Of a stretch of 64,000 nt of DNA, positions 8,682 through 18,973 are shown piece after piece (the stretch's first letter is position 1; every line of letters starts with the position of its first letter). The stretch spans positions 682,001 through 746,000 of the forward strand of contig NZ_JAIVLF010000003.1 in NCBI RefSeq assembly GCF_020524485.1. The letters are read 5' to 3'. The translations under genes and the position numbers were made by a program. The notes under the pieces were generated by a model that saw only the letters and a program-made list of their open reading frames with translations, was not told the origin of the DNA and ran no database searches. This DNA is from Novosphingobium profundi (GTDB lineage Bacteria; Pseudomonadota; Alphaproteobacteria; Sphingomonadales; Sphingomonadaceae).

Positions 8682-8814
8682 CAAGGGGTCATCACCCCTT
8701 GACCCCATACCCGACGCCCTCACCGCTCGCAGCCACCGTGGCTGAGAGCGGTGAGGGCGACTGGTAATGGGAGCCCGAGGGCGATGGCCCTCGGAAACCC
8801 TCTTCTTCTACCCT
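8682..8814. repeat. mosaic palindromic repeat, copy 1
   Basis: Three hairpins in a row: 8682-8700 (AAGGGGT-CATC-ACCCCTT), 8715-8759 (a near-perfect 45-nt palindrome with arms starting CGCCCTCACCGCTC), and 8775-8794 (CCGAGGGC-GATG-GCCCTCGG), followed by a TTCTTCTACC tail. The outer two and the tail recur at 13667-13796. It lies between the convergent NUP-like and pobA genes, with the tail abutting the pobA stop, so it probably also works as a bidirectional terminator. It resembles dispersed REP-type elements. Confidence 0.75.
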
Positions 8815-10146
<1,332 letters not shown>

Positions 10147-11010
10147 ATGGCACCCGGCACGATTCCCACCTTTCTCCTCTATGGTGAGGACCTGGGCGAA
10201 ATTCCCGCTCAATTCGCGCATATCGAGACGATTGCCGCGCGCAGCTCACTGCTCGACTGGGAGATCGGCGCGCACCGTCACCTGCATAGTGTGCAGATTC
10301 TCTTGGTATCCAAGGGACAGGTCACTTTCCGCTGCGACGGCCAGGTGGAGACGCTGCAAGGTCCCTGCTTCATGGCCGTCCCGATCGGCAGCGTCCACGG
10401 TTTCCAGTTCCAACCTGACACGCGCGGCTACGTGCTTTCGCTTTCGGCCGCCTTCGTGGCGCGCGGTTCGGACGCACAGGACCCGCTGCTCCACATGCTC
10501 ACCCATGGAGCGAGCGGCGAGGTCGCGCCAGAAGCGGTCGCCCGGGTCGACTGGCTGTGCCGCGAGATGCTGGCGATCCAGGCCGACTGGCGGCTCCCTT
10601 CCGCGCTGTTCCTGACGCTCGCCGAAGCACTCGTGCGCAGCCTGGAGGCCCCGCAAAGCGAAACCCCACCCGCCCAGTCGGACGAGGCGCGCCTTTCCGC
10701 CTTTCGCCAGCTGATCGAGCTGCACCTGACCGAACACCGCGGGGTCGAATGGTATGCGGCGCAGATGCGCGTCAGTGGCAAGACGCTCACCCGTATCTGC
10801 CAGCGCGCGGCCGGCTGCACCCCAACCGAAATGCTGCACGCGCGCCTGCTGCTGGAGGCGCAGCGATTGCTGTGCTTCACCAACGCCAGCGTGGTCCAGG
10901 TCGCCAATGACCTGGGCTTTTCCGATCCCTCGTACTTCTCGCGCTTCTACCAGCGGCTGAGCGGGCGCCGCCCGCAGCAGGACAAGTCGAGCGCCACCGG
11001 GCGCACCTGA
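10147..11010 (+). CDS. AraC-family transcriptional activator, PobR-like
   Basis: 287 residues from the ATG at 10147 (MAPGTIPTF). The N-terminal half is a cupin effector domain (HRHLHSVQILLVSKGQVTF, GPCFMAVPIGSVHGFQF). The C-terminal half carries two helix-turn-helix motifs (WYAAQMRVSGKTLTRICQRAAG and VVQVANDLGFSDPSYFSRFYQR), the AraC signature. It is divergent from pobA, as the AraC-type PobR regulators of 4-hydroxybenzoate catabolism are, so 4-hydroxybenzoate is the likely effector. An upstream frame extension to 9973 would overlap the divergent promoter and is not preferred. Confidence 0.88.
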   Translation: MAPGTIPTFLLYGEDLGEIPAQFAHIETIAARSSLLDWEIGAHRHLHSVQILLVSKGQVTFRCDGQVETLQGPCFMAVPIGSVHGFQFQPDTRGYVLSLSAAFVARGSDAQDPLLHMLTHGASGEVAPEAVARVDWLCREMLAIQADWRLPSALFLTLAEALVRSLEAPQSETPPAQSDEARLSAFRQLIELHLTEHRGVEWYAAQMRVSGKTLTRICQRAAGCTPTEMLHARLLLEAQRLLCFTNASVVQVANDLGFSDPSYFSRFYQRLSGRRPQQDKSSATGRT

Positions 11011-11017
11011 GCCGCAG

Positions 11018-13453
11018 TCACGCCCCGTGCGGCCGCAATCGGGCCACCGCCTCGTCGTCATCGCGCAGGCGCAGGTAAAGCCCGTCCGCGCCGGGTGCAG
11101 GCACCTCGAGGCGCTCCCCTGTAAAGCCAGGGGGCACGGCCCGCGCATCTGCAAAGTCCGCGCCTTGCGCCACGGCGGCGACAAGGAACAGGTTGCGCCC
11201 CTGAAGCGTGCAGTGCGCCGCCTTGCTCTTGGCGCAGGCAAGCTCGTCGATTGCGGGGAGCCGCACCAGCCGCGCCAGGTCCTGCCAGCGTCCCGCCACA
11301 CCGTTTGCGACGAGTCGGTAGCGCAGCGGCCCGAAACTGCCAGGCGCCAGCGCGCCGGTATCGAGCCGCGCGATCAGCACGCCCGGGCTCGAGGGCATCA
11401 ATCCCGACCCGATGCCCAGACGAACTGGCTCGGCTGTTCCCTCAAGCGCAACCTCGACCACGGTATCGCGGCCCAGGCGCTGTCCCGGCGCGGTCTGGAG
11501 CGAGAAGACGAGCTCTCCGCCCGCCGGGAGCAGCGTGTCGGACGTCAGCTCCAGTGGCTGCGTGCCCTGGGCCGGTTCGGGCATACGCACCGAGCGGGAA
11601 AGAACCTGCGCATCGGGGCGCGGCGGCGCAATCGTCACCGGCAGGGTTTGCTCGCGCCCATCGGCCAGCAGGACGCGGCCCTCCAATGTGGTCCCGGCAC
11701 CGGGCATCCCGGTCGCATCTACGGCAAGGGTGAGCACATCGCGCCCATCGCGCCGCTGCAAGGCGCCGGGTTCGAGCGTCTGGCCTGCCAGCACGAGGGC
11801 ACGCACCTGGTCGAGCCGCTGCCCGGTCAGGCGCGCCTCCCCGTCGCCTTCGTGCAACTGAAGTCCATCGATCCGGCTTGCCTCGGCCCGGGTCTCCAGC
11901 GTCAGGGTCACCGGATCGGCCTCTCCCTGAAGATGCAACGCCAGCTGTACCGGCCCCGGCCGTGCGCCTTCCAGCGGGACGCTCACGGCAAGGCGTTCGG
12001 TGTCCTTCACCTCCCACTCCAAGGCCCGGCGCGTGTCCCTCCCGGTCAAGGTGATCGCGCTGACGCAGGCCGGAGCAGTGCCTGCCAGAACGGCCGTGCT
12101 GTCACGACCGACGACAAGCGTGCCGTTGTCGCCCACCGAGTGCCAGGCCCCGCTCCCGGGGCGCTGAAGCGTGAAGTCGGGCCCCTCGAACGGCGCGAAC
12201 CCCCAGTTGCCATGAAGGTGCGCGCGCAAGGCCCCGGAAAAGGTCGCCGGGATCGCTCGGGCATCGAAGACATAGCCGCCCCGGTCAGCACGCGCGGTGA
12301 CCGGCACGTCCACTGTGCGCCCGTCCGAGGCGGTGATGCGCAGCGCCATCGCGTGCGCAAAGTCGCTCGCATAGACCAGCGGTGCGCCTTCCACCGGCAG
12401 CAGGACATGGCCCTGCGCGGCACAGATCGGGGCCGTGTGCGTGCTGCGCAGGCGCGGCAGGACATCGGCCTCGACAGAGGGCATGCCCACGACCAGCACC
12501 GACTTGGGCTTGGTGAAGGAGGGCGCGGTGTTGAGCCGCAGCGCCAGACGGTCCGCCCGCCGCTCGGTCAGCGCGGGAAGATAGTCGAACTGCGGGTTGT
12601 TGAAGGCGCCGAACAGGCGCGCGATGTCACGCGCGACGCCGATATAGGCGCTGTACGAGCCCGAGCCGGCCTGCGGCGTCGCGCTCAGCTGCAGGGCCAG
12701 ATCGGTCGGCGCGCCCGCCAGCGTATCGGCCAGCGAACTGGTGTGGACATCGCTCAGCACCAGCGCGCCGCGCCCCTCGATCAGGCACGCGGCCTGCTCC
12801 TCCAGCACCTTGTCGAGACAATCGGCCTGAAGACGCATGCCGAGGCTTGAGGCGAGCACCGGAGCGACCTTGCGCAGGGCTTCGGGGTTGCGGTCCCCCT
12901 GCGCGCGGATCGAAGCCATGAAGGTTTCCAGCCGTGCATGGTCGAGCGAGGCCTCGTAAAGCTCACCGCCAGCCCGGACGAATTCGCCGGGCTTGCCCTG
13001 CACCGCATCCTCCAGCACGCCTTGCGCGCCCTGCGTGCGCGGAACCATGAGGAGCACCATCTGCTGCGCGCCTTCGGGCACGGTCAGGTGCAGGGTGTTG
13101 TCCTTCTCCTTGTCCTTCCAGCCCTGCCCGGTGGCGATCCAGTCGTCAGGCGGTGGGTTCACGGCTCCGCGCAGGAACGCGGCAACGAAGAGAAAATCGC
13201 GCAGCTTGTCGTCGGGATCCTCGCTCTGGGGCAAGTGCAAGGTCACCTCGTCCCCGGCGAGAAGGCTCGGCACCTGCGCAGCGGGCAGGGTCGTGTCCCC
13301 GCGCGTCACCTCCATCACGATCTCGGGACCGCGCAGCTCGAAACCCGGGCCACCACTGCTGGCCGCCTGCGCAGAGGCGCCCCAGGACAGGGCAAGCGCG
13401 GAGGCCGCGCAAAGCGCGCGCGGCAGACGTCGGGAACGGAACAAGGTCAACAC
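11018..13453 (-). CDS. large secreted protein of unknown function
   Basis: About 811 residues from a GTG at 13453, which gives the signal peptide LTLFRSRRLPRALCAASALA ending ASAQA. A GTG at 13549 would add 32 residues that look like untranslated leader. The mature protein begins with a segment ending in CLIEGRGALVLSDVH and then has many short beta-rich, Ig-like modules (for example LEWEVKDTERLAVSVPLEGA, VEVALEGTAEPVRLGIG). Few cysteines are present and there is no membrane anchor or C-terminal sorting motif. I do not recognise the family. It lies alone between the AraC gene (7 nt, convergent) and a repeat. A periplasmic or surface role is inferred only from the signal peptide. Confidence 0.75.
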   Translation of the reverse strand: MLTLFRSRRLPRALCAASALALSWGASAQAASSGGPGFELRGPEIVMEVTRGDTTLPAAQVPSLLAGDEVTLHLPQSEDPDDKLRDFLFVAAFLRGAVNPPPDDWIATGQGWKDKEKDNTLHLTVPEGAQQMVLLMVPRTQGAQGVLEDAVQGKPGEFVRAGGELYEASLDHARLETFMASIRAQGDRNPEALRKVAPVLASSLGMRLQADCLDKVLEEQAACLIEGRGALVLSDVHTSSLADTLAGAPTDLALQLSATPQAGSGSYSAYIGVARDIARLFGAFNNPQFDYLPALTERRADRLALRLNTAPSFTKPKSVLVVGMPSVEADVLPRLRSTHTAPICAAQGHVLLPVEGAPLVYASDFAHAMALRITASDGRTVDVPVTARADRGGYVFDARAIPATFSGALRAHLHGNWGFAPFEGPDFTLQRPGSGAWHSVGDNGTLVVGRDSTAVLAGTAPACVSAITLTGRDTRRALEWEVKDTERLAVSVPLEGARPGPVQLALHLQGEADPVTLTLETRAEASRIDGLQLHEGDGEARLTGQRLDQVRALVLAGQTLEPGALQRRDGRDVLTLAVDATGMPGAGTTLEGRVLLADGREQTLPVTIAPPRPDAQVLSRSVRMPEPAQGTQPLELTSDTLLPAGGELVFSLQTAPGQRLGRDTVVEVALEGTAEPVRLGIGSGLMPSSPGVLIARLDTGALAPGSFGPLRYRLVANGVAGRWQDLARLVRLPAIDELACAKSKAAHCTLQGRNLFLVAAVAQGADFADARAVPPGFTGERLEVPAPGADGLYLRLRDDDEAVARLRPHGA

Positions 13454-13666
13454 GGGCAAGAGCGATCCGAAAGGGCATCCCGCGCAATCTGCGCATCGGG
13501 GCCGCAGCCACGACACCCAAGGCGCGGAAGAACAGGGAGTGTCCCACACCTAGAAAGCCGCGCGTGGCCCCGTCAAGGTGCGTGGCTATCCGCCCGTCGC
13601 GGCGGCCACCCCATCGGGCGCAGGCACCGGAGGGCTGCAAACAGGATTAGGAAGGAAGGAAGGATA

Positions 13667-13796
13667 CAAGGGGTCATCACCCCTTGACCCCAGAATGGGC
13701 ACCCTCACCTTTCTCAGCCAAGGCAGCGCGTGCAAGGTGGGGTCGACAATTTGGGGAGCCCGAGGGCGATGGCCCTCGGATCTGTTCTTCTACCTT
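13667..13796. repeat. mosaic palindromic repeat, copy 2
   Basis: It contains the same AAGGGGT-CATC-ACCCCTT hairpin (13667-13685) and the CCGAGGGC-GATG-GCCCTCGG hairpin (13760-13779) with a TTCTTCTACC tail as copy 1. The middle segment (CACCCTCACCTTTCTCAGCCA) is only a one-armed version of copy 1's large palindrome. It abuts the stop of the radical SAM gene, just as copy 1 abuts pobA, so in both cases the repeat sits directly downstream of a minus-strand gene. Confidence 0.75.
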
Positions 13797-15083
13797 CTAC
13801 GCCCGCGCACGTACCTGCGCAGGGCTCATCGCCATGATCGGGTCGAGCGGCTGACCTGCCATCACCCGCTGGGCAATCACGCTCAGCCAGGGCGTAATGT
13901 GGCGGAAATAGCGCTCGTACCCCCGGCACAGATAGTTAAGCCCCGCTTCCCCGTCGCGCGTGCGGGTAAAGCGATGCTTGGGGCAGCCTCCCCAACACAG
14001 GGTCAGCTGCGCGCAGGAGCGACACTTGCCCGGCAGATCGCGCCACTTGGCCTCGCCGAACGCCTGCTGGCGCGGAGAAAGGACCATGTCGGCAATGCTG
14101 TCTTCGGTAAGGTTGCCCAGGCGATAGTCGGGATAGACGTAGTGATCGCAGGAATAGACATCGCCGTTGTATTCGCTCGCCAGCGCGTGGCCGCATTGCT
14201 TCTGGTGCAGGCACACCGCGCCCGGCTGCCCCATGTACGAGGCCAGCGCCCACTCGATGTTCATCACGAATATGCGCGCGATATCGGCCTTGCGCCAGCG
14301 GTTGAAGACGCCGACGAGAAAGTCGCCCCAGGCCTCGGGCAAGACCGCGAAGGGCGCGACCTGCGGCGCCTTGCCTTGCGAGGGGGACGCGCCGGGGCCT
14401 TCGAGGTCGAAACCCTGCGCGGCGTAATCGCGCCCGGCCATACGCTCGACCACAGGGGTGAACTGGATGAACTCGACACCTGCGGCCTTCAGAAAGTCAT
14501 AGATCGCCAGGGGCTGGCGCGCGGAATACCGGTCGACACAGGTGAGCACATTGTACTCGACACCGTGGCGCTGCAACCGTTCCAACGCCGCCATCACCAG
14601 GTGGTGCGAAGGCGCGCCCGAACGGTAACGGCGGTAGCGGTCATGGACCTCGGCCGGCCCGTCGAGGCTGAGACCCACAAGGAAACGCTCCTCGGCCAGG
14701 AAGCGCGCCCAGTCCTCGTCAATAAGGATGCCGTTGGTCTGGAGCGTGTTGGTGACCGGCCGCCCGGCGGCATAAAGCTTCTGCAACCGTACCGCCTCGC
14801 GGAAGAAGGGCAGGCCCTGCAAGGTCGGTTCGCCGCCCTGCCAGGCAAAAAGCGGCGTGGCCTCGGGCGGTGTCGATGCGAGCACGTTGCGCACGTAGGC
14901 GTCGAGCACCTCGGGGGCCATGCGGCGCTTGGCGGGACGCTCGTAGAGCGCTTCCTTTTCCAGGTAGAAGCAATAGTCGCAGTCGAGATTGCAGGCCGGG
15001 CCGCTCGGCTTGGCCAGAAGGTGAAACTGCGCGGTTCGTGCCGTGCCGGTGCCCTTGCCAGTAGGTGTCTCGACCGTCGCCAT
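13797..15083 (-). CDS. radical SAM/SPASM enzyme, anaerobic sulfatase-maturating enzyme type
   Basis: 428 residues. The radical SAM cluster site is CNLDCDYC (Cys31, Cys35, Cys38) after HLLAKPSGPA. It is followed by AWQGGEPTLQG and TLQTNG, and a SPASM region with the Cys pattern CLHQKQCGHAL, DVYSCDHYVYP, CRSCAQLTLCWGGCPKHRF and NYLCRGYERYF. This matches anSME enzymes, which oxidise a sulfatase Cys or Ser to formylglycine. The start at 15083 (MATVETP) was chosen over an upstream extension lacking homology. No sulfatase gene lies in this window, so its client is elsewhere, or it modifies another protein. Confidence 0.9.
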   Translation of the reverse strand: MATVETPTGKGTGTARTAQFHLLAKPSGPACNLDCDYCFYLEKEALYERPAKRRMAPEVLDAYVRNVLASTPPEATPLFAWQGGEPTLQGLPFFREAVRLQKLYAAGRPVTNTLQTNGILIDEDWARFLAEERFLVGLSLDGPAEVHDRYRRYRSGAPSHHLVMAALERLQRHGVEYNVLTCVDRYSARQPLAIYDFLKAAGVEFIQFTPVVERMAGRDYAAQGFDLEGPGASPSQGKAPQVAPFAVLPEAWGDFLVGVFNRWRKADIARIFVMNIEWALASYMGQPGAVCLHQKQCGHALASEYNGDVYSCDHYVYPDYRLGNLTEDSIADMVLSPRQQAFGEAKWRDLPGKCRSCAQLTLCWGGCPKHRFTRTRDGEAGLNYLCRGYERYFRHITPWLSVIAQRVMAGQPLDPIMAMSPAQVRARA

Positions 15084-15193
15084 GCTGCGTATTCTCCCTC
15101 GCTCCTCGCGGCGAAGACTAGCATGGCGGCGGCCTGGCAAACCCGACATGGATCAAAAAACGGCGCTTTTGCGGGAAAGCGCGCAGCTTCCGG

Positions 15194-15706
15194 TCAGGAG
15201 TGGGCGGGAGCGCCCATGTCGCCATTCACCTCGCCTGCGATGCGGCGGCGCAGTTCGGCCCGGAACAGGCGCGGTTCGAGAATGCGCCCCACCACATAGA
15301 GGAACGCGAAGATCCCGGTGAAGACGAAACTGGGCGTGCGCGATTCCTCGAGCAGCCAGGCAACGCCGAGGAAGAAGAAGGGCAGGCAGAAGCAGAACAT
15401 CAACGCTGGACTGTGCATGTCCCAGGCGAGCGAGCGCCCTTCGCCTTCGTGACGCACGTTCAAGGTGCCGCTCTTGTAGATCGACATCTTGTCCTGCGAG
15501 AGCGGGTCCTTCTTGCGGAAGGTCAGCGCATCGTTCTCGATCTCGTAGCTGGTGCCCGCCACCTGAAACAGGCTTTCAAGGCGCGCGAAGATCTCCGAGG
15601 CGGGCGCGGCGGTGTCGAGCGGGAGCGACCCGCGCACGCGCCAGATGGTGTCGATAAGGGGCAAGTTCACGCGAAGGGTACTCCCGCAGTGGCGTACGGC
15701 GGACAT
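15194..15706 (-). CDS. small inner-membrane protein of unknown function
   Basis: 170 residues from the ATG at 15706. A soluble N-terminal domain (about residues 1-98: VRGSLPLDTAAPASEIFARLESLF, TFRKKDPLSQDKMSIYKSGTL) is followed by two hydrophobic helices (MFCFCLPFFFLGVAWLL and SFVFTGIFAFLYVVGRI) and a charged tail. It lies between the radical SAM gene and a fatty-acid hydroxylase on the same strand, 82 nt after the hydroxylase stop. I do not recognise the family. The N-terminal half looks like a polyketide-cyclase/START-like strand pattern, but this is weak. Confidence 0.7.
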   Translation of the reverse strand: MSAVRHCGSTLRVNLPLIDTIWRVRGSLPLDTAAPASEIFARLESLFQVAGTSYEIENDALTFRKKDPLSQDKMSIYKSGTLNVRHEGEGRSLAWDMHSPALMFCFCLPFFFLGVAWLLEESRTPSFVFTGIFAFLYVVGRILEPRLFRAELRRRIAGEVNGDMGAPAHS

Positions 15707-15758
15707 GGCTGTCCTGCGGACCGGCGCACCGGTCCCGAAAAACGATAGGGGCGCAGGC

Positions 15759-15780
15759 GGGCGCCCCGCAAAGGGCGCCC
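15759..15780 (-). terminator. hairpin downstream of fatty-acid hydroxylase 1
   Basis: GGGCGCCC - 6 nt - GGGCGCCC stem-loop just after the hydroxylase stop (15789) when read on the minus strand. A run of five T follows about 25 nt further on. It is probably an intrinsic terminator, though not a compact one. Confidence 0.5.
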
Positions 15781-15788
15781 GGCCAGCA

Positions 15789-16790
15789 TCATTCGGCAGG
15801 TACGGTCGAGCCCGAGGCGCCCGGATGCAGGCGGCGCTGGACGAAAGCCTTGCTGGTCTTCCAGGCCTCGGTGAAGGGGTAGTGCATCTGCTCCCAGATC
15901 GACATGCGGCGGCCGCCTTCCATGCCCAGCACTTCCGCCTCGCCATCGACGCAAGTGCCGAAGATGCGGTCCAGGAAGATGTAGGTGTTGCAGTAGTTGC
16001 TGCGGCTGCCCTCGAAGTCCTGCGAGTGGTGAACGCTGTGGTGTTCGGTGGTGTTGAACACATAGCCCCACCAGCGCGGCGTGTTGAAGCGGATGTTGGC
16101 GTGCTGGTAGATGCTGATCGCCATGCCGAGCGAGCCTGCGAGCAGCGCGGCGCGCGGCAGGAAGTCGAAGAAGCCACCGATGCCAAGGCCGATCAGGAAG
16201 ATCTCGATGGGGCTGCCGATCGACCCCTTGTTGATGTTGAGCTGGGTAATGTAGTGGTGAACCGAGTGGGTCAGCCACAGCGGGTACCAGTTGTGCATGC
16301 CGCGGTGCATCCAGTAGTAGCAGATGTCCGCGAAGAGGGTGATCAGGAAGGCCTGGAGCAGGAGCGGCATGTCCGTGAACCAGGCGAATTTTTCCCAGTT
16401 GAACGCGGCCAGGATGTGTTCGGCCCAGACATCGCTGCCAAAGTGCTTACCCACCGCGCGGATCAGCGTGTAGGCGATGGCGACGTAGAACAGGTCGACG
16501 ACCAGTTCCTTCCAGGTGAGACGCCAGCTCTTGTAACGCGGGCTCACCCACTCCAGCACGTAGAGCAGCGCCTTGAAGCCGATACCGATGCCGATCGCGG
16601 TCGAGGTCTTGGCAATGGAATCGGGCGCGTACATCCAGAACAGCACGAGCGCGACGAGCACCGCGGGCTGAAACCAGGTGAAGATGAAACGCTTCACCGG
16701 GCCACCCTCGACCCGGCCGAGGTTTTCCCAGCCGATAGTGACGGGAGAGTCAGCCCCGATGATACGCTTTCCTACGCGAACTCCGTCCAT
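15789..16790 (-). CDS. fatty acid hydroxylase / sterol desaturase family protein 1
   Basis: 333 residues, integral membrane, with several hydrophobic spans before the di-iron site. The histidine motifs are HRGMH, HSVHH and, further on, HHSVHH, the pattern of the sterol desaturase/fatty acid hydroxylase superfamily. The GTAATATGG start region carries GGGGGTAGG as a ribosome site directly before the ATG at 16790. It is a paralogue of the gene at 21583-22581; both share HxxHH spacing and a similar C-terminal MSIWEQ/LTIREQ segment. The substrate (fatty acyl, carotenoid, hopanoid or sterol) cannot be told. Upstream phased TATTAC half-sites suggest regulation. Confidence 0.88.
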   Translation of the reverse strand: MDGVRVGKRIIGADSPVTIGWENLGRVEGGPVKRFIFTWFQPAVLVALVLFWMYAPDSIAKTSTAIGIGIGFKALLYVLEWVSPRYKSWRLTWKELVVDLFYVAIAYTLIRAVGKHFGSDVWAEHILAAFNWEKFAWFTDMPLLLQAFLITLFADICYYWMHRGMHNWYPLWLTHSVHHYITQLNINKGSIGSPIEIFLIGLGIGGFFDFLPRAALLAGSLGMAISIYQHANIRFNTPRWWGYVFNTTEHHSVHHSQDFEGSRSNYCNTYIFLDRIFGTCVDGEAEVLGMEGGRRMSIWEQMHYPFTEAWKTSKAFVQRRLHPGASGSTVPAE

Positions 16791-16853
16791 ATTACCTACC
16801 CCCGTAATACGCAGCCAATCGTTCTAGTAATACTGAATACAGGTATCGTAATA
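16789..16853. promoter_or_regulatory. clustered GTAATA/TATTAC half-sites before hydroxylase 1
   Basis: GTAATA begins at 16804, 16827 and 16848, so three direct half-sites are spaced 23 and 21 nt (about two helical turns). ATATTA (16789) forms an inverted pair with the first, around 10 nt. The half-site is the same as in the palindromes before the two NikR-like regulators of this window. The innermost arm overlaps the ribosome site and ATG of the hydroxylase. Confidence 0.5.
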
Positions 16854-17289
16854 ATCGATTCTGCAGCTGTCCATGCCCAAATGGACCTGGGGCGCATATT
16901 ATTGCCGCAGCACTGTTTTTTCCGGTTTTCTTGGTGCGTCGAGGAGCACCTGCAGGCACAAAATGCGCAGAATCCCGGAGTTTGCGCCCGGCCGCTATGC
17001 TGGCCGGATCGCCCGCTCCCTGAACGCGAAGCGTCTCACGAAGCCCCTTTGCGCGCAAGGCCGGGCCAACAAGCCCTTGGACCACCTTGCAAACCCGTCC
17101 GCTCGGCTGCATCCACGCGTCCCTGATTCGCGCGCGCCCGCGTGAGAGGCGCGTGCGGGCGCCAGGACTCAGCGTGGCATGCGCAAAGGCAATTGCCGCC
17201 CCCTGCCGGCCCGGTTAGGCTCGGACAAACCCGCGCCGCGCCGTTGCGCGGGACCGGAAGCGCCCCCCGCGACAGCGAGCAAGGATGCC
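16854..17289. other. intergenic region upstream of TPR-sulfotransferase
   Basis: 436 nt without a supported gene, between the divergent hydroxylase 1 and sulfotransferase. The left third is AT-rich, with the hydroxylase promoter elements. The rest is GC-rich and shows no motif I can name; it must hold the sulfotransferase promoter. Confidence 0.4.
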
Positions 17290-18861
17290 ATGACACTCGA
17301 AGACCAGGCCCGCGCGGCCCTGCGACGCGGCGAGATCGCCACAGCCGCCACCGCCGCGCAGACTCTCTGCCAGCGCGCACCCAGCGATCCCGCAGGCCCG
17401 TTCCTGGCCGGGATGGCCGCGGCGGAAAGCGGGCAATTCGGCAAGTCGCTTCCCCTGCTCCAGCGCGCAGCGCAGATGGCGCCCGGCAACGCCGAGTATC
17501 TCGCCCAACTGGCCAAGGCGCTGATCCTGCTGCGCCGCGACGGCGAGGCGGGCGAAGTCGCCGCGCGCGCGCTGGCGCTCCCCTGCACGGATCCGCTCGC
17601 GCTCGACACGCTGGGCTGCGTGCTGGCGCGCCTGGGCGACCACGAAGCCTCGCTTGCCCCCTTCACCGGCGCGGTGGAGCGGGCACCCGACAACCTCGAC
17701 TACCGCTACAATCTTGCCGCAGCGCTGGGCTTTACCGGCCAGGTCGAGGAGGCACGCGCGCAGTACGAAGCGATCCTCGACGCCGATCCGGGCAACGCGC
17801 GGGTGCATTACGCCCTCTCGATCCTGTCGCGCCAGACGCGCGAGGCCAACAATGTGGCGCGCCTTGAAGACGTGCTCGCCAGCGCCCCCCCGCCCGGCGA
17901 CACGCTGCGCCTGCGCTATGCGCTGGCCAAGGAACTGGAGGACATCGGGGCCCCCGCCGAAGCCTTCGCGCAGCTGCGCGCCGCAAACACCGCGCACAAG
18001 CGCGCGACAGGCTATGACTTTGCCCAGGACGCGGCCATCTTCGAGGCGCTCGAAACGCTTTTCCGACGCACCGACACCGCGCTCGCCACCCAGTCGGGCT
18101 GCCCCGACGCCGCCCCGATCTTCGTGGTCGGCATGCCGCGCACGGGCACCACGCTGGTTGACCGCATCCTCTCCTCGCACCGCGACGTGGAGGCAACCGG
18201 CGAACTGCAGGCAATGCCGCTGGCGGTGAAGCAAATGGCCCGCACGCCCTCGCGCCAGGTCATCGATGCCGAGACGATCGCGGCGAGCGCGAACTGCGCG
18301 CCGGCCGCCATCGGTGAGGCCTACCTTGCCCGCGCGCGCCATCATCGGCGCAGCCAGGCGCCGCGCTTCACCGACAAGCTGCCCGCCAATTTCCTCTATA
18401 TCGGCCACATCCTGCAGGCGCTGCCGAACGCCAAGATCGTGTGCCTGCGCCGCGGCGCGATGGACACGGTCTGGAGCAACCTGCGCAACCTCTTCGCCAC
18501 CCAGTCGGCCTACTACGCCTATTCCTATGACCTCATGGACACGGCGCGCTACTACGCGCGTTTCGATGCGCTGATGGCGTTCTGGGAGACACGTTTTCCG
18601 GGCCGGGTGCTCCAGTTCGGCTACGAGGCGCTGGTCGACAACCAGGAGCAGGAAACCCGCCGCCTCCTGGCCCATTGTGAGCTCGACTGGGATGCGGCCT
18701 GCCTCGACTTCCACCGCAATACCGCTGCCGTTGCGACCCCCAGCGCCGCGCAGGTGCGCCGCACGCTCAACCGCGACGGGATCGGGCGCTGGAAGACCCA
18801 CGCCGCCGACATGGAAAAGGTCGCCGCCTTCTTCCACGCGCGCGGCATCGCGCTCGACTGA
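17290..18861 (+). CDS. tetratricopeptide-repeat sulfotransferase
   Basis: 523 residues from the ATG at 17290. Residues 1 to about 250 are TPR-like helical repeats (for example DPAGPFLAGMAAAESGQFGKSL, DNLDYRYNLAAALGFTGQVEEA). From about 275 comes a sulfotransferase domain with the PAPS 5'-phosphosulfate loop VVGMPRTGTTLVDRILSSH, then FTDKLPANFLYIGHI and IVCLRRGAMDTVWSNLRNLF, the 3'-phosphate site. No signal peptide, so cytosolic. The acceptor is unknown; TPR-sulfotransferases of sphingomonads often adjoin TonB receptors, and here one is convergent, with fatty-acid hydroxylases on both sides. Confidence 0.9.
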   Translation: MTLEDQARAALRRGEIATAATAAQTLCQRAPSDPAGPFLAGMAAAESGQFGKSLPLLQRAAQMAPGNAEYLAQLAKALILLRRDGEAGEVAARALALPCTDPLALDTLGCVLARLGDHEASLAPFTGAVERAPDNLDYRYNLAAALGFTGQVEEARAQYEAILDADPGNARVHYALSILSRQTREANNVARLEDVLASAPPPGDTLRLRYALAKELEDIGAPAEAFAQLRAANTAHKRATGYDFAQDAAIFEALETLFRRTDTALATQSGCPDAAPIFVVGMPRTGTTLVDRILSSHRDVEATGELQAMPLAVKQMARTPSRQVIDAETIAASANCAPAAIGEAYLARARHHRRSQAPRFTDKLPANFLYIGHILQALPNAKIVCLRRGAMDTVWSNLRNLFATQSAYYAYSYDLMDTARYYARFDALMAFWETRFPGRVLQFGYEALVDNQEQETRRLLAHCELDWDAACLDFHRNTAAVATPSAAQVRRTLNRDGIGRWKTHAADMEKVAAFFHARGIALD

Positions 18862-18908
18862 TTACAGGCGCGCCCCGAGCGACGCCCCTCCCAAGCACGG
18901 CGCAGCAA

Positions 18909-18942
18909 AAAGGGCGCGGCACCCGATGGTACCGCGCCCTTC
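18909..18942. terminator. bidirectional terminator between convergent genes
   Basis: Arms AAGGGCGCGG and CCGCGCCCTT around a short loop, with A-rich sequence on the left and TCTCTATTT on the right. It works in both directions between the sulfotransferase (ends 18861) and the TonB receptor (ends 18974). Confidence 0.75.
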
Positions 18943-18973
18943 TCTATTTAGGGGCCAACTTCAGGTCAGTGCG

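Noticed and set aside
17215..18837. 540-codon minus-strand open frame opposite the sulfotransferase
   Set aside because: The plus strand has TPR and PAPS motifs; the minus frame is compositional.
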